A DNA stretch of 64,000 bases. Origin: Candidatus Omnitrophota bacterium. Its GTDB lineage: Bacteria; Hinthialibacterota; Hinthialibacteria; OLB16. A program made the position numbers and the translations under genes. The stretch lies in assembly GCA_020632575.1 (NCBI GenBank), contig JACKFH010000003.1, positions 62,001 through 126,000 of the forward strand, given 5' to 3'. This document shows positions 53,056-60,905 of the stretch, one piece after another. The first letter of the stretch is position 1, and every line of letters begins with the position of its first letter. Under the pieces are notes generated by a model. The model was not told the origin of the DNA, did not search any database, and saw only the letters and a list, made by a program, of their open reading frames with translations.

Positions 53056-54639
53056 TCAGCGGACAATCTCATACAAGACCATCCGCTCCCCATCCGGCGC
53101 TTCAACCTCGTGGGAGAACCGGAGCCAATCCGGCGCTGAATCCGAATTCAAGAGTTCCGCGTACTGGGGGTAGACCTTGGCGGTTGTTCGGCTGTCGACC
53201 GCCAGGAACTTTGCCTCGCATTTCATCGCGTGTTGGCGAAGGTCATCGAGGGACCCCATGACAATGCTTTGAGATTTTCCATCGGCGTAGTACGCGACCA
53301 TCGGTTTGCGAGTGAGGACGGTCCTTTCGTCACGCGGGTAGTGCTCTTTGATCCATTCCCCCATGAGCCGATGCTCGACTTCCTGGCCCTGATTCCCAAG
53401 TTGAAACCTCAGCGAACCGGGAATGCAAAACAGCAGGGTCAATAAAATCAATCCCGCGGCAACGACACGGCCAAAGACCGAGGCGCTTCGATCGACCTCC
53501 GCACCCCAATCCCAGAGGCGGGCCCCTCCAGCCCCCGCGAGGATCAGGAAAGCGGGGACGAGTGGAATGACATCGCGAGGCTCCCCGCCCCTCATCACCA
53601 TCCATAGGGGGAGCGGCAGAAAGAACGGGAGGAACACCGCCAGGGAGGAATAACCACGGTTGGGCCTCAAAAGAAAGCCGACACCCGCGAGGAAAACGAT
53701 GAGTGGGGTGATCTCGGTGGGAAAAGTCTCCTTATAGAAGGTGTAGGCATTCCGAAGGGTGTGTTCGAGGAAACGGGCGGGATTCTCCAGGATCACCTCG
53801 CTCGCCCTCACATCGGACTTGGAGCGGCTCCCGATCTCCCCGAGCGATTCCTCCATCTTAAGTCGATTGCCTGATTCGGATTCGACCATCACTTTAAGCC
53901 ACGCCGAAGATTCGGGATTGAGTGTCCATTTCCCGGTGTGATGACGATTCCATGCGAGTAACGGGAGGAGCGCAATTAACCCTATGAGGATGAAGGCAAA
54001 GGTTGGTTTCAAAATCTTTCCCACCGAGTCTGTCCCTCTCGCGAGAAGGAAACTCAACAGGACAGGGATGGCCGCCGCGGCGATGAGGACCGCGTTGGAT
54101 CGAGTCCAAGCCGCGAGAGAAAAGAAAAGCGCGGAAACAACCGCGGATTGGACGGACCACCGTTCGATCACATTCAGTAGCCCGAGGGTCCCCGCGAGCA
54201 GAAAGAAGAGGGCAAGCGATTCGGCCAACGCCGCGGTCGAGGCATTCACCAAACCTGGATAGATTGCCGCGAAGGCCATGGCGAAGATGCCGACCCGATT
54301 CGAATAGAGTCTTCGAGCGAGAAAGAAAACCAACGTGACTGTTCCCAAGCCAGCCAGGAAAGAAATCAACCTCGCCGCCAACTCCCCGTCCCCAAGAACC
54401 TTCCAGGCCAATCCGATGAGGAGAGAATAGAGCGGCGGTTTGGAGACCAGGACATGGCCGCTGGTGTCGACAAACCCCTCGCCGCGAAAGAGGTTGATGC
54501 CCGGCGAAATGTAGCTGACCGAATCGGTTTGGATGGCTTCTCGCCCAGACCAGGAGACGAGGCGAAAGGAAATGGCGAGGACGAGGAGTCCCCAAAACCA
54601 TCCCCGGCGGGGACGGTCATCGTTGGTCGACAAGTTCAC
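53056..54639 (-). CDS. GT39-family membrane glycosyltransferase
   Basis: The 527-residue polytopic protein resembles dolichyl-phosphate-mannose-type (GT39/ArnT-like) glycosyltransferases. A first membrane helix is followed by a periplasmic loop with the acidic motif IQTDSVSYISPGINLFRGEGF and then SKPPLYSLLIGLAWKVLG. About ten further helices and a C-terminal periplasmic domain complete it. It probably transfers a sugar from a polyprenyl carrier outside the membrane. The GTG start at 54639 overlaps the PIN-toxin gene by 23 nt, an unusual association that may be chance compaction. Confidence 0.85.
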   Translation of the reverse strand: MNLSTNDDRPRRGWFWGLLVLAISFRLVSWSGREAIQTDSVSYISPGINLFRGEGFVDTSGHVLVSKPPLYSLLIGLAWKVLGDGELAARLISFLAGLGTVTLVFFLARRLYSNRVGIFAMAFAAIYPGLVNASTAALAESLALFFLLAGTLGLLNVIERWSVQSAVVSALFFSLAAWTRSNAVLIAAAAIPVLLSFLLARGTDSVGKILKPTFAFILIGLIALLPLLAWNRHHTGKWTLNPESSAWLKVMVESESGNRLKMEESLGEIGSRSKSDVRASEVILENPARFLEHTLRNAYTFYKETFPTEITPLIVFLAGVGFLLRPNRGYSSLAVFLPFFLPLPLWMVMRGGEPRDVIPLVPAFLILAGAGGARLWDWGAEVDRSASVFGRVVAAGLILLTLLFCIPGSLRFQLGNQGQEVEHRLMGEWIKEHYPRDERTVLTRKPMVAYYADGKSQSIVMGSLDDLRQHAMKCEAKFLAVDSRTTAKVYPQYAELLNSDSAPDWLRFSHEVEAPDGERMVLYEIVR

Positions 54640-55045
54640 TGGGCTCGATGACCTCCACGGGGTCGGAGCATTTGGAATGGATCTCCAAGTCTTGTGTAAC
54701 CAGGGGAATCTTCAACGATTGCGCTGTCTCCACCACGATGGAGTCGGCCCCCTTCAGGCCGGTCTCGATCCCCAAGCGGCAGGCGGCCCGAACCGATGCG
54801 ACTGTGCAATCGTTCCAGGATATGGCCCGAAGTTGAGTGAGATTCTGAAGAATAAAGGTTGAAAACTCTGAATCGCCGGTCCTCCGTTGGATTGCACACA
54901 CAGTCTCGGCGAGAACCAGGACCGGACAGACGACTTCAATTTCGCGAAGGACTATTTTCTCAAGAAGGGGTTCACATACTGGATGATGCCGATCCTTGGG
55001 ATCGAACATACTCACGAGGATATTGCTATCCAGTACGACCCTCAT
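54617..55045 (-). CDS. PIN-domain ribonuclease toxin (VapC-like)
   Basis: The 142-residue PIN-fold protein has the four acidic residues expected for metal-dependent RNA cleavage: D6 (VLDSNIL), E47 (LAETVC), D101 (KGADSIVVE) and D119 (TQDLEI). Its start overlaps the stop of a small upstream gene in ATGA, the classical antitoxin-toxin order. VapC-like PIN toxins cleave tRNA or rRNA; the target here is unknown. It is placed in a type II system by size, active site and overlap. Confidence 0.85.
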   Translation of the reverse strand: MRVVLDSNILVSMFDPKDRHHPVCEPLLEKIVLREIEVVCPVLVLAETVCAIQRRTGDSEFSTFILQNLTQLRAISWNDCTVASVRAACRLGIETGLKGADSIVVETAQSLKIPLVTQDLEIHSKCSDPVEVIEPSELVDQR

Positions 55046-55290
55046 CCCTTACGCATCTCTTGGATATCCTGGACACTGTCACCGCCTCGGGACCTTTTGC
55101 CGATCTCGGCGATTAACGATCGTAATCGCGAGAGATTCGCTGGATCGGAGTCTCCCTCGACGATGACATACGGCGATGACGCGCGAACTTCCGCATTGTC
55201 CATTGAAGAAAGTCGAGTCCGCTTCTCGCCCAGTTGGATCTCCAACCGTGCTATCTCCTCCCGGAGCCTCTCTTTTTCCTTTGTGGTCAT
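55042..55290 (-). CDS. Candidate antitoxin of the PIN toxin, coiled-coil type
   Basis: This protein of about 82 residues has a heptad-like charged helix at its start (KEKERLREEIARLEIQLGEKRTRL). A short beta-like segment (SSPYVIVEG) and a basic helix (NLSRLRSLIAEIGKRSRGG) follow. I recognise no AbrB, RHH, MazE or Phd DNA-binding domain, so the family is unassigned. ATG at 55290 follows GGAGG (GGAGGGAACC); an in-frame ATG at 55302 is less well placed. It overlaps the toxin gene by 4 nt, which with its size supports an antitoxin role. Confidence 0.65.
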   Translation of the reverse strand: MTTKEKERLREEIARLEIQLGEKRTRLSSMDNAEVRASSPYVIVEGDSDPANLSRLRSLIAEIGKRSRGGDSVQDIQEMRKG

Positions 55291-55364
55291 GGTTCCCTCC
55301 ATCGCCGATTGGGTTCAATCCTTATTCTACAGATGGATCTCCCGCGCGCCATGGTCTTTTTCCA

Positions 55365-56093
55365 CTAACCGATGGTCTCCAAGGGATCCCGCCTCGGGCA
55401 CTCGTGTTTTCCCCAGAATTTGGGGGCGGCCCAGCGGACCGCGTTGAGGAGCACCTTTTGAACATTGGGATCGTGATAGATCGGGAAGGTTTCATGCCCC
55501 GGACGGAAATAGAAAATTTTGCCGTGACCCTTCTCCCAACAGCACCCGCTTCGAAAGACCTCGCCCCCCTCAAACCAAGAGAGGAAAACCAGTTTGTCCG
55601 GAGTCGGGATGTCGAACCGCTCGCCGTACATCTCCACTTGGGGAAGTTCGAAATACTCGCCCAACCCCTCGGCGATGGGATGGGAGGGCTCCACCACCCA
55701 AAGTCGTTCTTTTTCCCCGTCATCGCGCCATTTCAACGAGCACTCCGTGCCCAACAGACTGCGGAAGATTTTCGAATAATGGGCGGAATGAAGGCCGATG
55801 AACCCCATCCCCTCGAGAACCCGCTTGTGGACCTTCTTTACAATCTCGTCCGAAACCTTGTCATGGGCCTTGTGGCCCCACCAGAGAAGCACATCGGTGG
55901 ATTGGAGGACCTCATCGGACAACCCGTGATCGGGCTCCTCCAGCGTTGCGGTGCGGGTTTCGATCTCATCCGATCTTCCTAGGAATTCGGCGATGCACTG
56001 GTGGATTCCATGGGGATAGATGGCGGAAACCTCGGGATTGATCTTCTCGTGAATGAATTCGTTCCAAATGGTGACACGTGCGACTGAGTTCAT
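55365..56093 (-). CDS. ThuA-domain protein
   Basis: The 242-residue ThuA (trehalose-utilisation/glutamine-amidotransferase-like fold) protein has VTIWNEFIHEKINPEVSAIYPHGI at the start, STDVLLWWGHKAHDKVSD, GMGFIGLHSAHYSKIF and GHGKIFYFRPGHETFPIYH. No signal peptide is seen, so it is probably cytoplasmic. ThuA proteins in these phyla accompany Gfo/Idh/MocA sugar metabolism; the Gfo gene is 4 kb away and not cotranscribed. ATG at 56093 is preceded by GAGGT; the open frame upstream to 56222 is not conserved. It is divergent from the outer-membrane protein gene. Confidence 0.88.
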   Translation of the reverse strand: MNSVARVTIWNEFIHEKINPEVSAIYPHGIHQCIAEFLGRSDEIETRTATLEEPDHGLSDEVLQSTDVLLWWGHKAHDKVSDEIVKKVHKRVLEGMGFIGLHSAHYSKIFRSLLGTECSLKWRDDGEKERLWVVEPSHPIAEGLGEYFELPQVEMYGERFDIPTPDKLVFLSWFEGGEVFRSGCCWEKGHGKIFYFRPGHETFPIYHDPNVQKVLLNAVRWAAPKFWGKHECPRRDPLETIG

Positions 56094-56362
56094 GGTGACC
56101 TCGATATTGAAGGATTGACCGGAAATAGGGGGGATTGTCCCATGGCGGCCGAATCCGTCAAGAATGCAGGCGAGCGAAGAGGGTGTCCGACACGGTGGAT
56201 CGGAAAAAGATGGAGTTACCACTCCCTTTCACCGATAATTTCTGTATATTACGGAGGAGCTGGGAGAAACGGGTTACACAAATCACTTGAATCAGGGGGT
56301 AGGTGAAGCGAGGGGGAGGCGGGATGGACGGAGACCCTCCTCGGCGGTTCCAATAGCTCAAT

Positions 56363-57763
56363 ATGTTCGCTCGATTTCTATTTTTTGCCAGCGTTCTCTG
56401 TCTGACCATGACGGTTTTGACGCCACGCGCCTGTCAATGCGCGGAGGAGGAGCACAAACTTGTTCCCTCCCAGGATCCCTTTTTCCAGCCCACGCCCGAC
56501 AACCAATTCCAGGACCTTCCCTCCGCCGAAGGGGGATCCGAGCCGGGCGAATTCTGGACTCCGGAGACAGCGGATTTTTTCGAGGACCTGCCTAGAGCCA
56601 TCGACGAGGATGGAAATCCCACCAACGATGTCGACGAGCGTTTTTGGGAGCAAGAATTTGGGGAGCTTTTCAGAGAGGTCAAAAGCGATTGGATCCAAAG
56701 CGGGGGCTACCTCGAATTCCGCGGCGATTATTCCACCAACATCGATCTTTCAGCCCCGGATTACGACTCCGACCTGAGGATCAACCCCAACGAGACCGAA
56801 GTCGCCGACTACTATCAGACCATTTCGCTTGGCTACGAGCACGAATTCGAATTGTCTCCGGACGATTTGAAGGGGGCGGTTCGTTACGATTTCCTCCTTC
56901 ACGATTACACCACCTACAACCGTGAGGACAACAATGTCCACCGTTTGGAATTGGCCACGGTCAAGAAACTTTCCGACGATTTCGAGTGGGAGGTTTTTGG
57001 AGGGGGACAGACCGATCATCGCGACCGGTACGCCCAGTACTATCAACCCGACCACAACCAATGGCATGTCGGGACCGAATTTCGCAAGAGTTTTTCCGAA
57101 AAAGTATTGGCCACCCTCGGGTATCAGTACCGTAATCGCGATTACGATAAACTCCGTGGAGAGGCCCCCCCGGAAACGCCGTTCAAGGACTGGTACGAGC
57201 ACCGTTTCTATGGCACTTATGTCAACAATCTGACCGACAAGTTATCTCTGAACCTAGGCCTTTCATTCGCCAAACGGAATCACGAATCGATCACCCTTGA
57301 CGAGTTCGGCGCGAGAATCCCCGGCGAATATCGAAAATACGATTTGTGGGAGCCCGTGATCGCCCTGACCTCCACGCCGAACGACAACCAGCAGATCACG
57401 GTTTATTATCGTTATCGCTCTTTGAGCAGCACGGGGAGTTTTTATGACTACAACGAGAGCGTGACCGGATTGCTTTTTGAGCAAAAGATTTGCCCCAGCC
57501 GATTCTCCGGTCTTGTGCTCCGGTCCTCGCTGGAATATGGCAACAAGAACTATGATGCGCAGGTCACCGAGGGGAGTTTTGGAACCGGCAACCCGACTGT
57601 TCGCGATGACGAGCGCTACACCGCTTACCTCGCGCTGGAGAAGACAATCGACGAGTGCCTGACCACCGGGATAGATTTCTATTACACCGACAACGATTCC
57701 AACGATCATTCCAGCAAATACCAGGAAGACCGTTACGGGTTTTATCTCCGATACGATTTCTGA
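56363..57763 (+). CDS. Outer-membrane beta-barrel protein
   Basis: The 466-residue protein has a signal peptide (hydrophobic core, cleavage around CQCAEE) and an acidic, Pro-rich periplasmic segment of about 90 residues. A beta-barrel with alternating aromatic/polar strands follows (GGYLEFRGDYSTNIDL, KVLATLGYQYRNRDYD, QQITVYYRYRSLSSTGSFYDY). The chain ends in the aromatic residue Phe after YGFYLRYD, the signature for Bam insertion. It could be a porin-like channel or a surface protein; the family is not identified. It is followed after about 83 bp by the CHASE2-cyclase gene. Confidence 0.8.
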   Translation: MFARFLFFASVLCLTMTVLTPRACQCAEEEHKLVPSQDPFFQPTPDNQFQDLPSAEGGSEPGEFWTPETADFFEDLPRAIDEDGNPTNDVDERFWEQEFGELFREVKSDWIQSGGYLEFRGDYSTNIDLSAPDYDSDLRINPNETEVADYYQTISLGYEHEFELSPDDLKGAVRYDFLLHDYTTYNREDNNVHRLELATVKKLSDDFEWEVFGGGQTDHRDRYAQYYQPDHNQWHVGTEFRKSFSEKVLATLGYQYRNRDYDKLRGEAPPETPFKDWYEHRFYGTYVNNLTDKLSLNLGLSFAKRNHESITLDEFGARIPGEYRKYDLWEPVIALTSTPNDNQQITVYYRYRSLSSTGSFYDYNESVTGLLFEQKICPSRFSGLVLRSSLEYGNKNYDAQVTEGSFGTGNPTVRDDERYTAYLALEKTIDECLTTGIDFYYTDNDSNDHSSKYQEDRYGFYLRYDF

Positions 57764-57846
57764 ACCGTGAGCCGAGAACCCGGTTCCGACCTTCGACAAC
57801 CCTTGCCTGAAAGAACCCAATCCATAAGGAGGGACCCCTTTCGCCG

Positions 57847-60012
57847 ATGACCCTGAAAGACCTTGGGGCTCGACTGCTCGAGGGCGGACCCATTTTTGTG
57901 GGGAGTCTTGTCGGAATCCTGTTCGGGCTGTGGGTCTATTTCGGGGACTACTCCTCCATCGAAGCCACCACGGTCAACATCCGTTTCAAACTCCGAAACG
58001 AACTGCAACCCTGGCACAAGAAACCCGAGAACATCGTTTTCATCGACATCAACGACGCCGCCTTGCTGGCCAACACCGGCGGCGATTACGAAACCCCTCG
58101 CCGTTGGCCCTGGCCCCGGTCGAACTGGTCCTCCATCCACCAATTCCTCAAGCAAGCCGATATCCACCCCGCGGCGGTGGTCTACGATATCGTTTTCGAT
58201 CTCGCGGATGACGCGCCCGCCGAGGCGGCCAAAGGATACACCTTTGTCGATCAAGCGACGGAGACCGAGCAGATAACCAACGATCAGGCTTTCCAAGCGG
58301 CAGTCGAGGCGATGCCGGAAGTTCCCGTTTTCATGGCCGCCCTTTTGACTCCGCAATCCAAAGAACGCTTTACTCGGCCGGACTACCAAAAAGCGTACAT
58401 GGAGGAAGGCGATCTTAGGTGGGCGCCTCCCCCTGGAAGGTTCCGAAGCTTCGGCATGCCCTTTGAAGCCTCGATCCACGATCCGGTTTACTATGCCAAG
58501 ACAGTGGCGCATCCCTGGGACACGGAGTGGTGGTGCGAGGTGAGCAGTCTTGAGTTCATTGACTACTCGTTTAGGGGTCTCGACTCCTCCCTCTTGAACG
58601 CTTGCACCGGTTCGGGGATGACCACCATCGATCCCGAAGAGGACGGAATCATCCGAGCGGCCCCGCTGTTTATCGAATTCGACGGAATTCTCTACCCAAG
58701 TCTTCCTCTCCAAGTGGTTCTCAACCTGTATGGGGCGACAGCGGGCGATATCGGATTCGAGGGCGGCCACATCACGATTCCAAAACAGGATGGCGGCGTG
58801 GTTAGCGTTCCAGTCGATGACCGAAAACGGTTGCGATTGAATTTTCGGTTCGATTGGAAAGACGAAGAAAACGGCTACCTCAGACTCAATTATTGGAAAC
58901 TGATCAACGGCCTGAACTGGATTGTCAATCCTGCAATGATGGAGGAGCAAGGAAAGGAAAAAGTCGTCCTTCCCGACCTCAATGACAAGATTCTCATTGT
59001 CGGCTCCTCGGCGGCGGCGACCTACGATATCAAGGCGACCCCGATCGACAACGCTTTTCCCGGGATGGGGACAATCGGAACGATCATCCGGTCGATCCAA
59101 CAAGAGGACTTTCTGGTCTCGGTTCCGGTCTGGTTGAATGCGCTTCTCGTGTTTGGAGCGTGTTTCTTGGTCGGCGTTTTCGGCATCTACATGCCGCCGA
59201 TCCGACACGCTTTCGCCACTCTCGCCATTGGAGCGACCTACTCGGTGGTTTGTTACTTTGTCTTCGTCTACGGGTACATCATCGATTACTTTCATGTCTC
59301 CTTCGCGGGGACTGTCTCCTACGCGACGGTGACGATCTCGCAATACCTGAAAGTCTCCAACCTCTTCGGACGTTACATTACCCCGGAGGTGCGTCGGTAT
59401 TTGATGTCCAACCGAGACGCTCTCGAACTTGGCGGGCAGGAGACCGAACTCTCGATTCTCTTTTCCGATCTCAAGGGATTCACCAGCATGTCCGAGAAGC
59501 TCGAGGCGCGAGAGGTGATTTCCGCCCTGAACGAGTACTTCGGCCCGATGTTCAAGATCATCATCGACGAGGAGCGCGGGACCCTGGATAAGCTGATTGG
59601 CGACGCCATCATGGCCTATTTCGGCCACCCTCAGCCCAACAAGGACCACCCGGTGCAGGCGGTCAGAGCGGCGCTTAAGATGCAGCGAAGGCTCGAGGAA
59701 CTGCGCCAGGAGTGGGAGAAACAGGGGAAACCGCTGGTCCGGATGCGTATCGGTGTGAACACGGGGCGGGTGGTTGCCGGGAATATGGGCGACGCCGGAA
59801 GAACCGATTACTCCATTATCGGAGACAATGTGAACCTGGCTTCCCGTCTGGAATCGAACGCTCCGGTGGATGGGGTCCTGATCAGCGATTCCACCTACGA
59901 AAGAGTCAAGGATTATTTTATCTTTAAGGAACGCGAGCCCATCATGGTGAAAGGCAAGGAAAAACCGATTAAAGTGTTCGAGGTTCTGGACATGAAGGAG
60001 GGAGTCAAGTGA
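57847..60012 (+). CDS. CHASE2-domain class III adenylate/guanylate cyclase
   Basis: The 721-residue sensor has an N-terminal membrane helix, an extracytoplasmic CHASE2 domain (about 45-410; WPWPRSNWSSIHQFL), a cluster of membrane helices (about 410-490) and a cytoplasmic class III cyclase domain (about 530-720). The metal-binding aspartates are present at D541 (LFSDLKGFTSM) and D586 (KLIGDAIMAYFG), and GVNTGRVVAGNMGDAGRTDYSIIGDNVNLASRL is intact, so cAMP or cGMP synthesis is likely. It responds to an unknown periplasmic signal. The next gene overlaps by 4 nt. Confidence 0.94.
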   Translation: MTLKDLGARLLEGGPIFVGSLVGILFGLWVYFGDYSSIEATTVNIRFKLRNELQPWHKKPENIVFIDINDAALLANTGGDYETPRRWPWPRSNWSSIHQFLKQADIHPAAVVYDIVFDLADDAPAEAAKGYTFVDQATETEQITNDQAFQAAVEAMPEVPVFMAALLTPQSKERFTRPDYQKAYMEEGDLRWAPPPGRFRSFGMPFEASIHDPVYYAKTVAHPWDTEWWCEVSSLEFIDYSFRGLDSSLLNACTGSGMTTIDPEEDGIIRAAPLFIEFDGILYPSLPLQVVLNLYGATAGDIGFEGGHITIPKQDGGVVSVPVDDRKRLRLNFRFDWKDEENGYLRLNYWKLINGLNWIVNPAMMEEQGKEKVVLPDLNDKILIVGSSAAATYDIKATPIDNAFPGMGTIGTIIRSIQQEDFLVSVPVWLNALLVFGACFLVGVFGIYMPPIRHAFATLAIGATYSVVCYFVFVYGYIIDYFHVSFAGTVSYATVTISQYLKVSNLFGRYITPEVRRYLMSNRDALELGGQETELSILFSDLKGFTSMSEKLEAREVISALNEYFGPMFKIIIDEERGTLDKLIGDAIMAYFGHPQPNKDHPVQAVRAALKMQRRLEELRQEWEKQGKPLVRMRIGVNTGRVVAGNMGDAGRTDYSIIGDNVNLASRLESNAPVDGVLISDSTYERVKDYFIFKEREPIMVKGKEKPIKVFEVLDMKEGVK

Positions 60013-60590
60013 AAAGAATATTCATTTCAAAAATCGAAATCGGGAAAGGGTCGATTCTATTCATCCTTTCCCTCTTTCTCACAGCGGCTCCGTCGTTCTG
60101 TATCGAGGGCGAGGGGCTTGGGCCCACATTGCATCCCGGTTTCGAAAACGGGATTGTGATCGGGGGCGGCGTGGTCCAATCCTCTTTGGCGGCCGAGGAC
60201 ATCGACATGGATGGTCTGCCCGAACTCGTGGTTGGGGGGAATGAAGGAATCTTGTACGCCTTTAATGGCGACGGGACTCCGGTCCTCGATCAATCCGTGG
60301 AGAACAAGGGGCTTTTCCTCCCCGCCGCGATCGGGCAACTGTACGCCCCCGGCGATGGCGCGCCGATCCTTTCCAGTCCGACCCTGGCGGATATCGACAG
60401 CGACACGCGAGTCGATATCTTTTTCGGGAATGACGCCGGCAAGGTTTTTCACCTCGAGGTGGTTCTTTCGACCGACGATGACAAGACGGTTTCACGCGCT
60501 CGCGGTTTTGAAAAATCCGCCGTGGAAGTCTTTCAGCCCAGAGGCGTTTCGAGCCTCCCAGGAGAAGAGGACGACTTAAGCGGACGGTAA
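60009..60590 (+). CDS. Short secreted FG-GAP/VCBS-like repeat protein
   Basis: The 193-residue product has a signal peptide (ILFILSLFLTAAPSFC) and two or three FG-GAP/VCBS-type calcium-binding repeats (AAEDIDMDGLPELVVGGNEG, LADIDSDTRVDIFFGND), motifs normally found in seven-blade propellers. With so few repeats it is either a fragment or needs oligomerisation. The GTG start at 60009 overlaps the cyclase stop by 4 nt, so expression is coupled to the sensor. Its 3' end overlaps the convergent ferredoxin gene by 15 nt, suggesting truncation from downstream. Confidence 0.7.
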   Translation: MKRIFISKIEIGKGSILFILSLFLTAAPSFCIEGEGLGPTLHPGFENGIVIGGGVVQSSLAAEDIDMDGLPELVVGGNEGILYAFNGDGTPVLDQSVENKGLFLPAAIGQLYAPGDGAPILSSPTLADIDSDTRVDIFFGNDAGKVFHLEVVLSTDDDKTVSRARGFEKSAVEVFQPRGVSSLPGEEDDLSGR

Positions 60591-60902
60591 CCGTTGCTCT
60601 TCGAGAGAGATCGCTCGAACCAGGGTCGCCCTCGACTCTAGGACGATCCGGGTCTGACAAGCCAATCGGGTGTTGGCGGTCCGGTCGGGCAATAGTTTAT
60701 CCAGCGTCTCCTCCTCCAAGTCCTCCATGTCGGAGAGGGCGACCTCTCCTTTGATGACACGAACCGCGCATGTCGAACAGACCGCGTCGCCGCCGCATGC
60801 GTGTTGGAGAGGGATCCCATGCTCAAGCGCGATCTCGAGCAGAGAATCGCCCTCCTCTCCCTTGCCCGTCAAATCCCAGGGATCGAAGACAACGTCAATC
60901 AA
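60576..60902 (-). CDS. 2Fe-2S ferredoxin
   Basis: The 108-residue plant-type [2Fe-2S] ferredoxin has all four ligands, C36, C42, C45 and C82 (HACGGDAVCSTCAV ... LACQTR), in standard spacing, and an acidic helix (DMEDLEEETLDKLL). It carries one-electron equivalents. The start lies 3 nt after the stop of the PVC-type dehydrogenase gene, so it is cotranscribed and may be an electron partner, although the dehydrogenase is exported and the ferredoxin has no signal peptide. Confidence 0.9.
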   Translation of the reverse strand: MIDVVFDPWDLTGKGEEGDSLLEIALEHGIPLQHACGGDAVCSTCAVRVIKGEVALSDMEDLEEETLDKLLPDRTANTRLACQTRIVLESRATLVRAISLEEQRLPSA

Positions 60903-60905
60903 GGG

